From NCBI GenBank assembly GCA_964368985.1, contig CAYJDW010000007.1, positions 1 to 62,146 of the forward strand: a DNA stretch of 62,146 nucleotides. The letters are read 5' to 3'. The position numbers and the translations under genes were made by a program. The notes beneath the pieces are model-generated. The model saw only the letters and a list, made by a program, of their open reading frames with translations. It was not told the origin of the DNA and did not search any database. Positions 51,817 through 60,277 of the stretch are shown one piece after another; position 1 is the stretch's first letter; each line of letters begins with the position of its first letter. The DNA is from G023898405 sp964368985. GTDB taxonomy: Bacteria; Myxococcota; UBA727; JABDBI01.

Positions 51817-53235
51817 TTATTTCTTATTAAAGCTCTGTTTTTTAGAGCCCTGGTGGTCAAAATATGAGACCAGCCAAATGGTGGCGCTGCCCGCAAGAAA
51901 ACCAGGGATAGTGGCTGATACGGTGCTATCGAGCAAAATCCATAAAAGCCCCACCGTACCACCCACCAACATGCCGGCCACAGCGGCATTTTTGGTGAGG
52001 CGGGGGAAATAAAGCGAAGCAATGACGAGGGGGCCAAAGGCTGAGCCCATACCCACCCAGCAATAATAAACTAATTGGTAAATCGAGGAGATTTGCGCGA
52101 GTGCGATTAGCAGGGCCACGAGGCAGGTGCCGATGGCGCTCAGGCGTGAGACCAGAAGAATTTTTTTGTCGATGGCTTTTTTGTTGATAGCGGCATAAAA
52201 ATCTTCGGCGATGACGCTGGCGATGACGAGGATTTGGGAATCGATAGTGGATAAAGTGGCGGCTAAAATAGCACACAAAATAAAGGCAGCGAAGAAAGGA
52301 GAGAAGAGCGATTTCACCATATCGACGAAGATAATTTCTGCGTTATTGGGCGGAACCTGAAAAAATTGATGAGCCGCCAGACCTACTGCCACCGCCCCTG
52401 CAAGCGCTAATATCTGCCAAATGGTGCCAATCCATTTACTTTTATTCAGGTCATTCGGGTCACTGATGGCCATAAATTTATTGAGGATATGGGGCTGGCC
52501 AAAATAGCCCACACCCCAGCCACATGCGAGGGTGAGGCAGGTAAAGAACGATTGTTGGTCGGTGGGCCAAAAACCTTGAGAAATGGTCCCGACGATGACC
52601 CAAGGGTCACTATTTCCCTCATTAAAAAAGATCAGGACAGGCACGGTTATTATTACCGCCAATAAAAATAATCCTTGGAAAAAATCTGTATAACAAATCG
52701 CGGTAAAGCCGCCGATGCTAATATAAGTTAAGACCGCAAAGATGGCGATGGTGCAGCCCAGGACATAATCAAGACCAAAAATCGATTCAAATAAATAGCC
52801 CATGCCGGTTATACCAGCGGAAACATAGATGGTAAGAAAAACGGTGGAAAAGAGGGCACCTAAAATGCGTAAAGCGCGGGCATCGGTGCCAAGGCGTTTA
52901 TCAAAAAAGGTGGGGAGCGTGAGGCTATCATATTTTTCGGTGGCCCGCCGAAGCTTGGGAGCGATAAAATGCCAGTTTAAAAACATGAAAAAAACCAGGC
53001 CGATAGCGGTCCAGATATGAATCAGCCCTTCTTTATAAATTGCCATGGGGAGGCCCATAAATAACCATACACTCATATCGCTGGCATTGGCGGAAATAGC
53101 GGTAACCCAATAACTTAATCCGCGGTTGCCTAATATGTACCCGGCAGCAGAGCGGCTTTTGCGAGTAGAGAATATGCCGATGGCAATCACAATAATAATA
53201 TATAATAAAAAAGCGACTAATGAAGTGAGCTGCAT
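51817..53235 (-). CDS. sodium:solute symporter (SSS family, PutP-like)
   Basis: The 472-residue membrane protein has about 13 hydrophobic segments and the SSS features: GILFSTRKSR-like start, YILGNRGLSYWVTAISANASDMSVWLFMGLP near residue 33 and GGFTAICYTDFFQGLFL in the middle, a pattern close to PutP. It imports an organic solute with Na+. Proline is the likely substrate by similarity, pantothenate or others possible. AAGGATAATAC precedes the ATG. Confidence 0.9.
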   Translation of the reverse strand: MQLTSLVAFLLYIIIVIAIGIFSTRKSRSAAGYILGNRGLSYWVTAISANASDMSVWLFMGLPMAIYKEGLIHIWTAIGLVFFMFLNWHFIAPKLRRATEKYDSLTLPTFFDKRLGTDARALRILGALFSTVFLTIYVSAGITGMGYLFESIFGLDYVLGCTIAIFAVLTYISIGGFTAICYTDFFQGLFLLAVIITVPVLIFFNEGNSDPWVIVGTISQGFWPTDQQSFFTCLTLACGWGVGYFGQPHILNKFMAISDPNDLNKSKWIGTIWQILALAGAVAVGLAAHQFFQVPPNNAEIIFVDMVKSLFSPFFAAFILCAILAATLSTIDSQILVIASVIAEDFYAAINKKAIDKKILLVSRLSAIGTCLVALLIALAQISSIYQLVYYCWVGMGSAFGPLVIASLYFPRLTKNAAVAGMLVGGTVGLLWILLDSTVSATIPGFLAGSATIWLVSYFDHQGSKKQSFNKK

Positions 53236-53339
53236 GTATTATCCTTAGTAAATCATCACAATATTGACACCGCCTGCTCATTTGGGTAGGGGGTGGGGGC
53301 TATCCAAAATTTTTGTGGTTTAAAGGGAGGTGAGTGCCG

Positions 53340-53549
53340 TTGACCAGAATATCGATCAGAGAAGGTGAATCCTTTGAGCGTGCGTTAAAACGCTTTAAGA
53401 AACGTGTTGAACAAGCTGGAGTTCTTAAAGAGGTACGTAAACGCGAATACCACGTAAAAAAATCAGTTTCCGAAAAACTGAAAAAGCGTGCTGCTGAAGC
53501 AAGATCACGCAAACGCCAAAAGCGTATGGCCCAAAGAGGCTTTAACTAG
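53340..53549 (+). CDS. rpsU: 30S ribosomal protein S21
   Basis: A basic 69-residue ribosomal protein of the 30S platform. The sequence TRISIREGESFERALKRFK aligns residue by residue with E. coli S21 if translation starts at the TTG at 53340. GGGAGGTGA lies 9 bases before this TTG. The alternative GTG at 53334 leaves only about 3 bases from GGAGG. The unusual start might keep expression moderate. A terminator follows. Confidence 0.95.
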   Translation: MTRISIREGESFERALKRFKKRVEQAGVLKEVRKREYHVKKSVSEKLKKRAAEARSRKRQKRMAQRGFN

Positions 53550-53556
53550 CCAACTT

Positions 53557-53585
53557 AAACCCACATCAGTGATGTGGGTTTTTCT
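53557..53585 (+). terminator. rho-independent terminator after rpsU
   Basis: AAACCCACATCAGTG followed by its complement ATGTGGGTTT and a T-run, 8 bases after the rpsU stop. Confidence 0.9.
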
Positions 53586-53641
53586 TTTCTGCGGCTTAAA
53601 CCGGCGTTGTTGCATAAACTCCAATAAACATCTCTGTGGTA

Positions 53642-53885
53642 CTGACTCCGCTTTTTTTGAAAAGGTGTTGGTGTATAAGTGTGGACATTTTTACCCCAAC
53701 AACTCCTCTCCCGCTTGCGGGAGAGGCCAGGGAGAGGGTGGAGAGACATAAACGTTATTTTTTATCGACGAGAATTCCAGGCGTATTCGTTTCTCCACCC
53801 TCACCCCCAGCCCTCTCCCGCCAGCGGGCGAGGGAGTGTGGTGGCTGGCTTTAGCCTCAAAATCTATTTATGAAACAATGCTGGT
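53642..53885. mobile_element. gene-less inverted-repeat element (MITE-like), full copy 2
   Basis: Arms at 53701-53744 and 53792-53835 in inverted orientation, spaced by a sequence starting GACATAAACG that also begins the spacer of the 15.6-kb copy. The left flank (GACTCCGC...TTTGAAAAGG) and right flank (GGCTTTAGCCTCAAAA, then AACAATG) likewise match the 15.5-15.8 kb element. It fills most of the 427 bases between rpsU and ribF, which contain no clear gene. Confidence 0.65.
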
Positions 53886-53980
53886 CAAGCCGCGGACGAC
53901 GCAGTGGAAAATTCTTTTCTGTGCGCTATAAATTGACCCTGGACATGGATCGCCACGAAGATAGGTTGGTAGCTAAATGA
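53870..53980 (+). CDS. possible 36-residue frame overlapping the ribF start
   Basis: A short frame (start MKQCWSSRGRR, end RHEDRLVAK) whose TGA overlaps the ribF ATG as ATGA. The first codons lie in the right end of the repeat element, so it may be the tail of a gene disrupted by the element or a chance frame. The coupling overlap is the only argument for it. Confidence 0.18.
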   Translation: MKQCWSSRGRRSGKFFSVRYKLTLDMDRHEDRLVAK

Positions 53981-54930
53981 CGATATTTTTTTCAATCAAC
54001 GATGTGGCGGATTTTTTGGCCGGTGGTGTTTTGGCCATTGGCAATTTTGATGGCGTGCATTTAGGCCACCAAGCCCTTATTAAGAAGGTCAAGGATCTTA
54101 AAGGACCCAGACCAGGTGCCGTTTTAACCTTTGAGCCGCATCCAGCTAAATTTTTTAATCCCGACCAAGCTCATTTTAAGCTAAGCAGCCCGGCTCAAAA
54201 AAACCACTCGATTCTGCGCTTAGGCCTTGATGCCCTCATCATACATCCCCTCGATGCGGATTTTTTAGCACTCAGCCCCAAAGATTTTGTCGACGATGTG
54301 CTTATTAAAAAGCTGAAAGTCAAAGATGTGGTGGTGGGGGATGATTTCTCTTTTGGCGCTGGTGCTGCCGGTAAAATTGACGATCTTCGTGAGCTGACGA
54401 CTAAAGCAGGCATTGAGATCCATGTGGTAGCTCCAGTGAATAGCGACGCTAGACGCTGTTCATCAACAGCCATCCGCGAATTTTTAGAGGCGGGCCACCT
54501 TGAGAACGCTCGTTTTATGCTCGGTCGTCCTTTTTCACTGAGGGGCCTGGTTGAGCCTGATCAAAAAATAGGGACAGCTTTGGGTTTTGCTACTGCCAAT
54601 TTAAAACCCAAAGATTTTTGGCTAAAAAGAGGCGTTTATGCCTCAATAACTCGAGTGTATGGCGAAAATACAAAAGATTTTTTAAGTGCGACCAATGTGG
54701 GCGTGCGCCCTAGTGTGAGTGAGGGCCAGGTTTTGGTGGTTGAGACTCATTGTTTGGAGCAACTTCTTGAGCTTTCCCAAAAAGAGATCGAAATTTTCTT
54801 CATCGAATATTTGCGCGAAGAAAAAAAATTCTCCGCCCTCACGGCATTGCAGGAACAAGTGCAAAAGGACTTTCAAGCTGTTCGTCAAACATATCGTCTT
54901 CATCCTGCTCACTTTGATGTTGCAAGCTGA
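53977..54930 (+). CDS. ribF: bifunctional riboflavin kinase / FAD synthetase
   Basis: Phosphorylates riboflavin to FMN and adenylates FMN to FAD. The 317-residue protein has the FAD synthetase motif GNFDGVHLGH (about 22-31), FEPHP, GDDFSFG and SSTAIREFL. The kinase domain has the signature GTALGFATANL, where the usual P of the PTAN segment is A. The last about 30 residues are read across the 3' end of sctV on the other strand, giving a 92-base overlap. AGGTTGGT precedes the ATG. Confidence 0.95.
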   Translation: MTIFFSINDVADFLAGGVLAIGNFDGVHLGHQALIKKVKDLKGPRPGAVLTFEPHPAKFFNPDQAHFKLSSPAQKNHSILRLGLDALIIHPLDADFLALSPKDFVDDVLIKKLKVKDVVVGDDFSFGAGAAGKIDDLRELTTKAGIEIHVVAPVNSDARRCSSTAIREFLEAGHLENARFMLGRPFSLRGLVEPDQKIGTALGFATANLKPKDFWLKRGVYASITRVYGENTKDFLSATNVGVRPSVSEGQVLVVETHCLEQLLELSQKEIEIFFIEYLREEKKFSALTALQEQVQKDFQAVRQTYRLHPAHFDVAS

Positions 54931-57025
54931 TTCTCCCGATAGGTTGGACCTTGCAATCCGCACTGAGTTCTTGAAAGCTCATTACCGCCACCTCAAAAAA
55001 CTCCAGTTCAATAAGTTTTCTCACAAAGCGGCGTATATCTTGCGAGGTTAAAATCACGGGTCTTCGAGCGCTGGGCGGCAACTGATTTATTTCATAGCGG
55101 ACGGCGCTTAAAATTTCTTGACTAGTTTCTGGATCAAGGGCGAGATAAGCACCTTGATTTTGTTGCTCAATGCTTCCGCGGATCATGTCTTCAATCTCGG
55201 GAGCTAATAAAAATACCAGCAGGGTGTCATGCCCCTGACCAAATCGATAACATAAATAGCGTGCCAAACCTGCTCGTACGTGCTCGGTGAGAGCCACCGT
55301 ATTGGTCTCAAGCGGGCCATTTTCAGCGAGGGTTTGTAAAATATTTTTAATATCCTTGATCGGCACTTCTTCACTGAGAAGGCGTTTTAAAATATCGGTT
55401 AGTTGAGTGAGGTTGACCGCTTTGGGAATCACTTCTTTAATCAATGCGGGATATTGTGTCTCGAGCCGATCGAGCATGGTTTGGGTCTCGTGAAGAGTAA
55501 TAAAATCCTTGGCATTCTTTCGTAATACCGACGACAAATGAAGCAAAATGCGACTCGGTGCATCCCATACCATGAAGCCCGCTTCCTCAAGAATCCCTTT
55601 ATGTTCGATGGCGACGAGAGAGGACAGGATATCGGTGCAAGGATTGGTGGTGCTCTCGACTTCCTCGAAACCCAAATTTCTTATTTCACTCGGCAAGGCC
55701 GACACCAAGCATTGATGAGGTTTTGCTATTCCCTGGCTCACCGGGACTTCATTGAGCAAGAGCAAATAATGTGATGCCGCCAAGTTTTCCACCGAGGCGC
55801 CTCTCACTCTGATACCGGGAAAATCAATACCAAGTTCTATCTCTAAAGATTCACGAAGCAGGGGAATGAGTTCGCTGATAAAATTGCTTTTGTCATCGAC
55901 AAATGGCACCAAATTATCGGCAACCTCAATGCAAATAGGCAAAACGCCGCTGGCTTTAGGCATCAGAGGAAGAGGATTTGGATTTTTTTCGTCTTCAAAA
56001 ATCGCGAGGCTATTGCTCGGCTTTTCGGGATTATTTTGCTTTTGATAACTCGTATAGGCGATGCCAAACACGATCAAACTTAAAATAGTAAAAGGGGTGA
56101 TAGGCAAGCCTGGCAAAAGGCCAATGAAGCCAATGAAAGCACCCGCCAAGACAAAAGCTTTGGGATAGTTAAATATTTGGGAAGCAAGACTTGCCCCAAG
56201 ATTTTGCCCCGGCTCCGAGGAGTCCACGCGAGTAACAATAAGACCTGCGCACACTGACATGAGAAGCCCAGGAATAATGCTCACTAAGCCGTCGCCAACC
56301 GATAAAATGGCGAATGTCGAAAGCGCTTCATCAAGCTCCATACCATGATCAAATTTGCCAATAATTATGCCCGCCACAATGTTAATGACGAAGATAATGA
56401 CACCGGCAATGACATCGCCTTTAACAAATTTCATAGCGCCATCCATGGCGCCAAATAGCTGACTTTCGCGGCTTAGATCCTCGCGTTTTTTGCGCGCTTG
56501 CTCCATGTCTAGGATGCCAGCGCGCAAATCCGCATCAATGCTCATTTGCTTGCCTGGCATGGCATCAAGAGTAAATCGTGCAGCGACTTCGGCGACACGC
56601 TCAGAACCCTTGGCCACCACCAGCATATTGATGAGCATGAGCACGAGAAAGATGACAATACCGACGACAAGATTGCCTCCCACCACACTGTTACCAAAAG
56701 CCAATACCATTTCTCCGGCGTCGGCATTCAATAAAATCAGTCGCGAGGTGGCAACGTTAAGACCGAGGCGGAACAAGGTTGAGACGAGCAGAATAGTGGG
56801 AAAGGAGGAGAGTTTTAGTGAATCTGGAATGTAAATGGCCAGGAGCAATACGATTAAAGCTGCAGAAATATTGGCGCAGATGAGAATGTCGATCAAAAAA
56901 GTGGGGATCGGCATGATCAACAACGCCACCATCAAGATGACGGTGAGCGCCAAAAACACATCAGGCTGACTCCCGATGCGAGAAAGAACCGCGGTGGGCC
57001 GCCAAGCACTTAGAGAGTGGGCCAC
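54839..57025 (-). CDS. sctV: type III secretion export gate protein (SctV/FlhA family, SctV-like)
   Basis: An inner-membrane FHIPEP protein of 728 residues with eight N-terminal helices and a large cytoplasmic domain. GNSVVGGNLVVGIVIFLVL, RFTLDAMPGKQMSIDADLRAG and SRESQLFGAMDGAMKFVKGD are conserved. The last two and the C-terminal SQDIRRFVRKLIELEF...SFQELSADCKVQPIGRIS pattern resemble the non-flagellar SctV (YscV) more than FlhA. No other type III gene is nearby. I chose the GTG at 57025 (AGGGG 8 bases before); the frame is open to 57055. Its 3' end overlaps ribF by 92 bases. Confidence 0.85.
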   Translation of the reverse strand: MAHSLSAWRPTAVLSRIGSQPDVFLALTVILMVALLIMPIPTFLIDILICANISAALIVLLLAIYIPDSLKLSSFPTILLVSTLFRLGLNVATSRLILLNADAGEMVLAFGNSVVGGNLVVGIVIFLVLMLINMLVVAKGSERVAEVAARFTLDAMPGKQMSIDADLRAGILDMEQARKKREDLSRESQLFGAMDGAMKFVKGDVIAGVIIFVINIVAGIIIGKFDHGMELDEALSTFAILSVGDGLVSIIPGLLMSVCAGLIVTRVDSSEPGQNLGASLASQIFNYPKAFVLAGAFIGFIGLLPGLPITPFTILSLIVFGIAYTSYQKQNNPEKPSNSLAIFEDEKNPNPLPLMPKASGVLPICIEVADNLVPFVDDKSNFISELIPLLRESLEIELGIDFPGIRVRGASVENLAASHYLLLLNEVPVSQGIAKPHQCLVSALPSEIRNLGFEEVESTTNPCTDILSSLVAIEHKGILEEAGFMVWDAPSRILLHLSSVLRKNAKDFITLHETQTMLDRLETQYPALIKEVIPKAVNLTQLTDILKRLLSEEVPIKDIKNILQTLAENGPLETNTVALTEHVRAGLARYLCYRFGQGHDTLLVFLLAPEIEDMIRGSIEQQNQGAYLALDPETSQEILSAVRYEINQLPPSARRPVILTSQDIRRFVRKLIELEFFEVAVMSFQELSADCKVQPIGRISLQHQSEQDEDDMFDEQLESPFALVPAMP

Positions 57026-57120
57026 TAAAATTACCCCTAAAAAATTAAGCTGCACTAGATTAACCTGGGGGCTTAGGGGTTTATGCCAAAGTCATATATC
57101 TGATTTGGGGCAGTGCGTGG

Positions 57121-57143
57121 ATCCTCGTGTCAAGCACGAGGAT
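57121..57143. repeat. palindromic repeat unit
   Basis: ATCCTCGTG-TCAAG-CACGAGGAT: a 9-base perfect palindrome with a TCAAG core. Two relatives lie at 61.35-61.42 kb. It sits between sctV and the Dph6-like gene and has no T-run, so is not a typical terminator. Confidence 0.7.
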
Positions 57144-57155
57144 AATAAAGAAAGT

Positions 57156-57818
57156 TTAGAATTTATCGATAGTTCCATCTTGGAGAGACGACAATTTATA
57201 AGTAATAAAGCAGTAGTTATTAATCTCTACTTTTTGGTGAATATATTGCTCAACATTAATGCCGTTAGTGACGAAAGTATGATACTCGCCTTTTTCGCCA
57301 AAAATATCGGCATTTGAATTAGATAAATAATCAATTATAGGTTGGCTTAAATAACTGCCTAAAATTCTCTTATGCTCAGGAAGGCACGAACATATAAAAG
57401 CTTGCACACCCAAGGCTTGGGTTTCTTGCCATAATATTTCAGGATCCTGCTGCCAGATGGGGTGAATAGCCTCGAGCCGAGCTAAGTTACATATTTTTTC
57501 GCCCCACAATTTATTAGCATCAAAGCAGCGGTCGCCAAAAACCACGCCCTCGATAGCAAAATCTTTTTTCGCTTGTTCAAGCATAGCGAGAAATGCGCTC
57601 TCATATTGCGCCCAGCTTGCCCGAAAGTGAAGGAGGGGCAGACCATATTGAGAGGCTTGTAAGTGAAGCAAGGGAATGGGGATGGCGTGGGAGCGGGAAA
57701 TATCTAAACTTTCATGAAGCATAGTCAGAGAAACTACTGGTTCATAGCCTTCATCTTTGGCTTTCTGCATGGCCAAATAAGTGTCTTTACCGCCGCTGTT
57801 TGAAATGGCTACTTTCAC
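57156..57818 (-). CDS. Dph6-like ATP pyrophosphatase (diphthine-ammonia-ligase family)
   Basis: The 220-residue protein has a PP-loop SNSGGKDTYLAMQ near the start (SGGKDT rather than SGGKDS) and the C-terminal GEKGEYHTFV motif diagnostic of the Dph6/MJ0570 adenine-nucleotide hydrolases. In eukaryotes and archaea Dph6 amidates diphthine on elongation factor 2. Bacteria lack diphthamide, so the substrate here is unknown. It is divergent from pyrH, separated by 142 bases, with no other gene in that gap. Confidence 0.85.
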   Translation of the reverse strand: MKVAISNSGGKDTYLAMQKAKDEGYEPVVSLTMLHESLDISRSHAIPIPLLHLQASQYGLPLLHFRASWAQYESAFLAMLEQAKKDFAIEGVVFGDRCFDANKLWGEKICNLARLEAIHPIWQQDPEILWQETQALGVQAFICSCLPEHKRILGSYLSQPIIDYLSNSNADIFGEKGEYHTFVTNGINVEQYIHQKVEINNYCFITYKLSSLQDGTIDKF

Positions 57819-57960
57819 GATTTCCCCCTTATGACGATAGCTAGGGCGCTTTTATTTTAAAAAAAGGCCTCTCGCAATTGGGCCCCGGCAGAGCCCTGCT
57901 TGCTCTTTTAGTGCCGAAAGCCTATTAAAAAGGTGAAAACCAGTTTTTAAGGATAATTTT

Positions 57961-58713
57961 ATGAACCCAGGTGGTGAGCCACAATGCAAATTTCGTCGGG
58001 TGTTGTTGAAAATTAGTGGTGAAGCGCTCCAAGGTAATCTTGGTTTTGGAATTGACCCTAAAATTATCACTACCTTATCGAAAGAAATCAAAGATGTTCT
58101 GACACTCGGCGTTGAGCTCGCCATTGTTATCGGCGGCGGCAATATATTTCGCGGCGTTGCGGCCAGTACGCAAGGCATGGATCGTGCCACTGCTGATTAT
58201 ATGGGAATGCTTGCTACTGTTCTTAATGCATTGGCATTGCAAGACGCGCTAGAACGCATTGACGTCACCACTCGAGTAATGTCCGCCATCGCCATGCAGG
58301 AGCTCGCTGAGCCTTATATTAAACGCCGTGCTACTCGCCATCTGGAGAAAGGTCGCGTCGTGATTTTTGCAGCCGGTACTGGAAATCCATTTTTTACCAC
58401 CGATACAGCCGCAAGTTTGCGAGCGGTGGAGATTCAAGCCGACGCCATTTTTAAGGCTACCCGGGTGGACGGGGTTTATGACCGTGACCCTGAAAAAGAT
58501 CCTGCTGCTAAATTATTTGACGAGCTTAGCTACATTGAAGTTCTCAATCGAGGGCTTAAAGTAATGGATTCCACAGCCATTTCATTGTGCATGGATAATG
58601 AAATGAGTATTTATGTTTTCAATATGACCAAGCCTGGTAATATCAAGCGCATTTTGCTTGGTGAAAAAATCGGAACTTTGGTCCATCTTAAAAATTCAGA
58701 GGTGAAGAAATGA
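57961..58713 (+). CDS. pyrH: UMP kinase
   Basis: Phosphorylates UMP to UDP for pyrimidine nucleotide synthesis. The 250-residue protein has the amino-acid-kinase motifs LLKISGEAL (about 15-23), VIGGGNIFRG (about 57-66), AAGTGNPFFTTDTAA and KATRVDGVYD. AAGGATAATTTT precedes the ATG. pyrH ends with ATGA overlapping frr, the standard pyrH-frr pair, though tsf and rpsB are not upstream here. Confidence 0.97.
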   Translation: MNPGGEPQCKFRRVLLKISGEALQGNLGFGIDPKIITTLSKEIKDVLTLGVELAIVIGGGNIFRGVAASTQGMDRATADYMGMLATVLNALALQDALERIDVTTRVMSAIAMQELAEPYIKRRATRHLEKGRVVIFAAGTGNPFFTTDTAASLRAVEIQADAIFKATRVDGVYDRDPEKDPAAKLFDELSYIEVLNRGLKVMDSTAISLCMDNEMSIYVFNMTKPGNIKRILLGEKIGTLVHLKNSEVKK

Positions 58714-59267
58714 TCAACGATATTGCAAGCGACATGAAGCACAATATTGAGAAAACTATCGATGCATTCAAAAAGCAATTGGCCGCAATTCGCACCGGGC
58801 GGGCACATACCAGCTTGCTTGAATCAGTGAGAATCGATTATTACGGTACCATGACCCCCATTTCTCAGGTGGCCAATATTACCACGCCAGACGCTCGTAC
58901 TTTGACCGTCAAGCCGTGGGAAAAAGGGATCCAAAAATTAATTGAAAAGGCCATTCTTGAAGCGAATTTGGGTCTTACCGCCATTACCGATGGCGATGCG
59001 GTTCGAGTTCCGGTGCCGGCTTTAACTGAAGAGCGTCGTCGCGAATTCTGCAAACAAGCTAAAACTCGTGCTGAAGAAGCAAAACTTGCCATCCGCAATT
59101 CTCGTCGAGACGCTAACGATATGCTGAAATCCTCCCTGAAAGATGGTGATATTACTGAGGATGAAGAAAAACGCGGTCTAAAAATGGTACAAGATGCTAC
59201 CGATGCAGCCGTTGCTTCAGTGGATGATTTTTGCTCTAAGAAAGAAGCCGAGATTATGACCGTTTAA
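58710..59267 (+). CDS. frr: ribosome-recycling factor
   Basis: Splits terminated ribosomes with EF-G. The 185-residue protein has the family features RTGRAHTSLLESVRIDYYGT at the N-terminus, QVANITTPDARTLTVKPWEKG and ITEDEEKRGLKMVQDATD near the C-terminus. Its start overlaps the pyrH stop by 4 bases (ATGA), so the two are coupled. A terminator follows 35 bases after the stop. Confidence 0.98.
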   Translation: MINDIASDMKHNIEKTIDAFKKQLAAIRTGRAHTSLLESVRIDYYGTMTPISQVANITTPDARTLTVKPWEKGIQKLIEKAILEANLGLTAITDGDAVRVPVPALTEERRREFCKQAKTRAEEAKLAIRNSRRDANDMLKSSLKDGDITEDEEKRGLKMVQDATDAAVASVDDFCSKKEAEIMTV

Positions 59268-59301
59268 TGCGCTCTCTCATACATTATTATTCATACAAAT
59301 A

Positions 59302-59327
59302 ACTTCTCCGCTTGGAGAAGTTTTTTT
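59302..59327 (+). terminator. rho-independent terminator after frr
   Basis: ACTTCTCC, loop GCTT, GGAGAAGT followed by TTTTTT; textbook hairpin. Confidence 0.93.
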
Positions 59328-59538
59328 ATATTCGATCGACGAATCGTTGTGCGGGAGCCATGATTTCGTATGGTTTAATTGTCCTCGGATAAAAATAAAT
59401 AAAATTTAGCGATCAATAAGTGAAATTTTGCTGACGAGAAATTATATAGCGGAGCCTTCGCATAGCCTGTTAATTTAATATCAATAATTCAGGGCCTTAG
59501 CGAATAAGAATTGGTGATAATCTGAGGAGTTAATTGAT

Positions 59539-60138
59539 ATGAAAAAAATTTTAAATGGCTTAATCGCAACCTTGATTGTGGGCTTGTTCGGCTATTTAAG
59601 CGGTTGCGGGGTAAAAGATGAGGATTATCTTGCTCAGCTGTACAAGGATGGTGCAGTGGCAAAAGATGGTGATGAAAATTCCGAGGGCGTCGACTTAAGC
59701 CCTTTAGCTCCAGGAGCTTATCCACCGCCCATGATGGGGCCACCCATGCCAGTTAGGCAATTGCCTACGCTTAATCTTCGTGCTCCTACGGCGGTTGAGG
59801 GCCAAGCTCCCCTTGTGTTAGCTAGTGGTGAAGATCGTGCTTTTCAACAAGACATTCATCATTGGCGTACAATTGTCAGGACTCACCCTACGATAAATAA
59901 TCATACTGTTAACAATGTTTTGCATAAACGCCATTTTTATCATACTAACATTGTTAATCAGCCAACCGAATCCACAAGACATTTTGCCACGAACCGGGTT
60001 TTTGAAAGCCAGGAAGTTATGCCAATCACTGAAGTGACCAATCCGCCAGCCCCAGCTTGCCCGCCCGGTGGATGCATTGGTCCTCGTCTGCCGCCTCCTC
60101 ACCGAGGCTACGGTGGCCGCTGGGGACGTCGCTTCTAG
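59539..60138 (+). CDS. His- and Pro-rich lipoprotein
   Basis: The 199-residue product has a lipoprotein signal ending YLSGCGV (Cys23). A proline-rich stretch (YPPPMMGPPMP) is followed by a His/Asn/Thr-rich central section (HHWRTIVRTHPTINNHTV, then HKRHFYHTN) and a Cys/Pro C-terminus (PACPPGGCIG, ending GGRWGRRF). The His pattern TIVxxHP...NHxxxN...H recalls spore coat protein CotD of Bacillus; this is a pattern resemblance only. TGAGGAGT precedes the ATG; a terminator follows. Confidence 0.68.
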   Translation: MKKILNGLIATLIVGLFGYLSGCGVKDEDYLAQLYKDGAVAKDGDENSEGVDLSPLAPGAYPPPMMGPPMPVRQLPTLNLRAPTAVEGQAPLVLASGEDRAFQQDIHHWRTIVRTHPTINNHTVNNVLHKRHFYHTNIVNQPTESTRHFATNRVFESQEVMPITEVTNPPAPACPPGGCIGPRLPPPHRGYGGRWGRRF

Positions 60139-60153
60139 GCAGGAATAATTAAT

Positions 60154-60185
60154 AAAAATCCCGCGCTTTTGAGAGCGGGATTTTT
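60154..60185 (+). terminator. rho-independent terminator after the His-rich lipoprotein gene
   Basis: AAAAATCCCGC, loop, GCGGGATTTTT; 11-base-pair stem with T-run. Confidence 0.92.
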
Positions 60186-60277
60186 GTTAGGAAGCGTGAG
60201 AGCTCTATTGTCTTTTGAGCTGCAGTTGCTAGTTTTAGTGGTAATTAGTAGCTATAATATAAGTGCAGAAAAAAAAT

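Noticed and set aside
51774..52037. 88-residue N-terminal extension of the HicA-tailed protein
   Set aside because: It is a shadow of the symporter gene in another frame; the ATG at 51773 opens a normal signal peptide.
3976..53835. Repeat arms as a CRISPR array
   Set aside because: The copies are dispersed over 50 kb, in inverted pairs, with no regular spacers and no cas genes.
54839..57025. FlhA (flagellar) assignment
   Set aside because: The family is shared, but several motifs and the C-terminal pattern look more like SctV; no flagellar gene is nearby. The assignment is still not certain.
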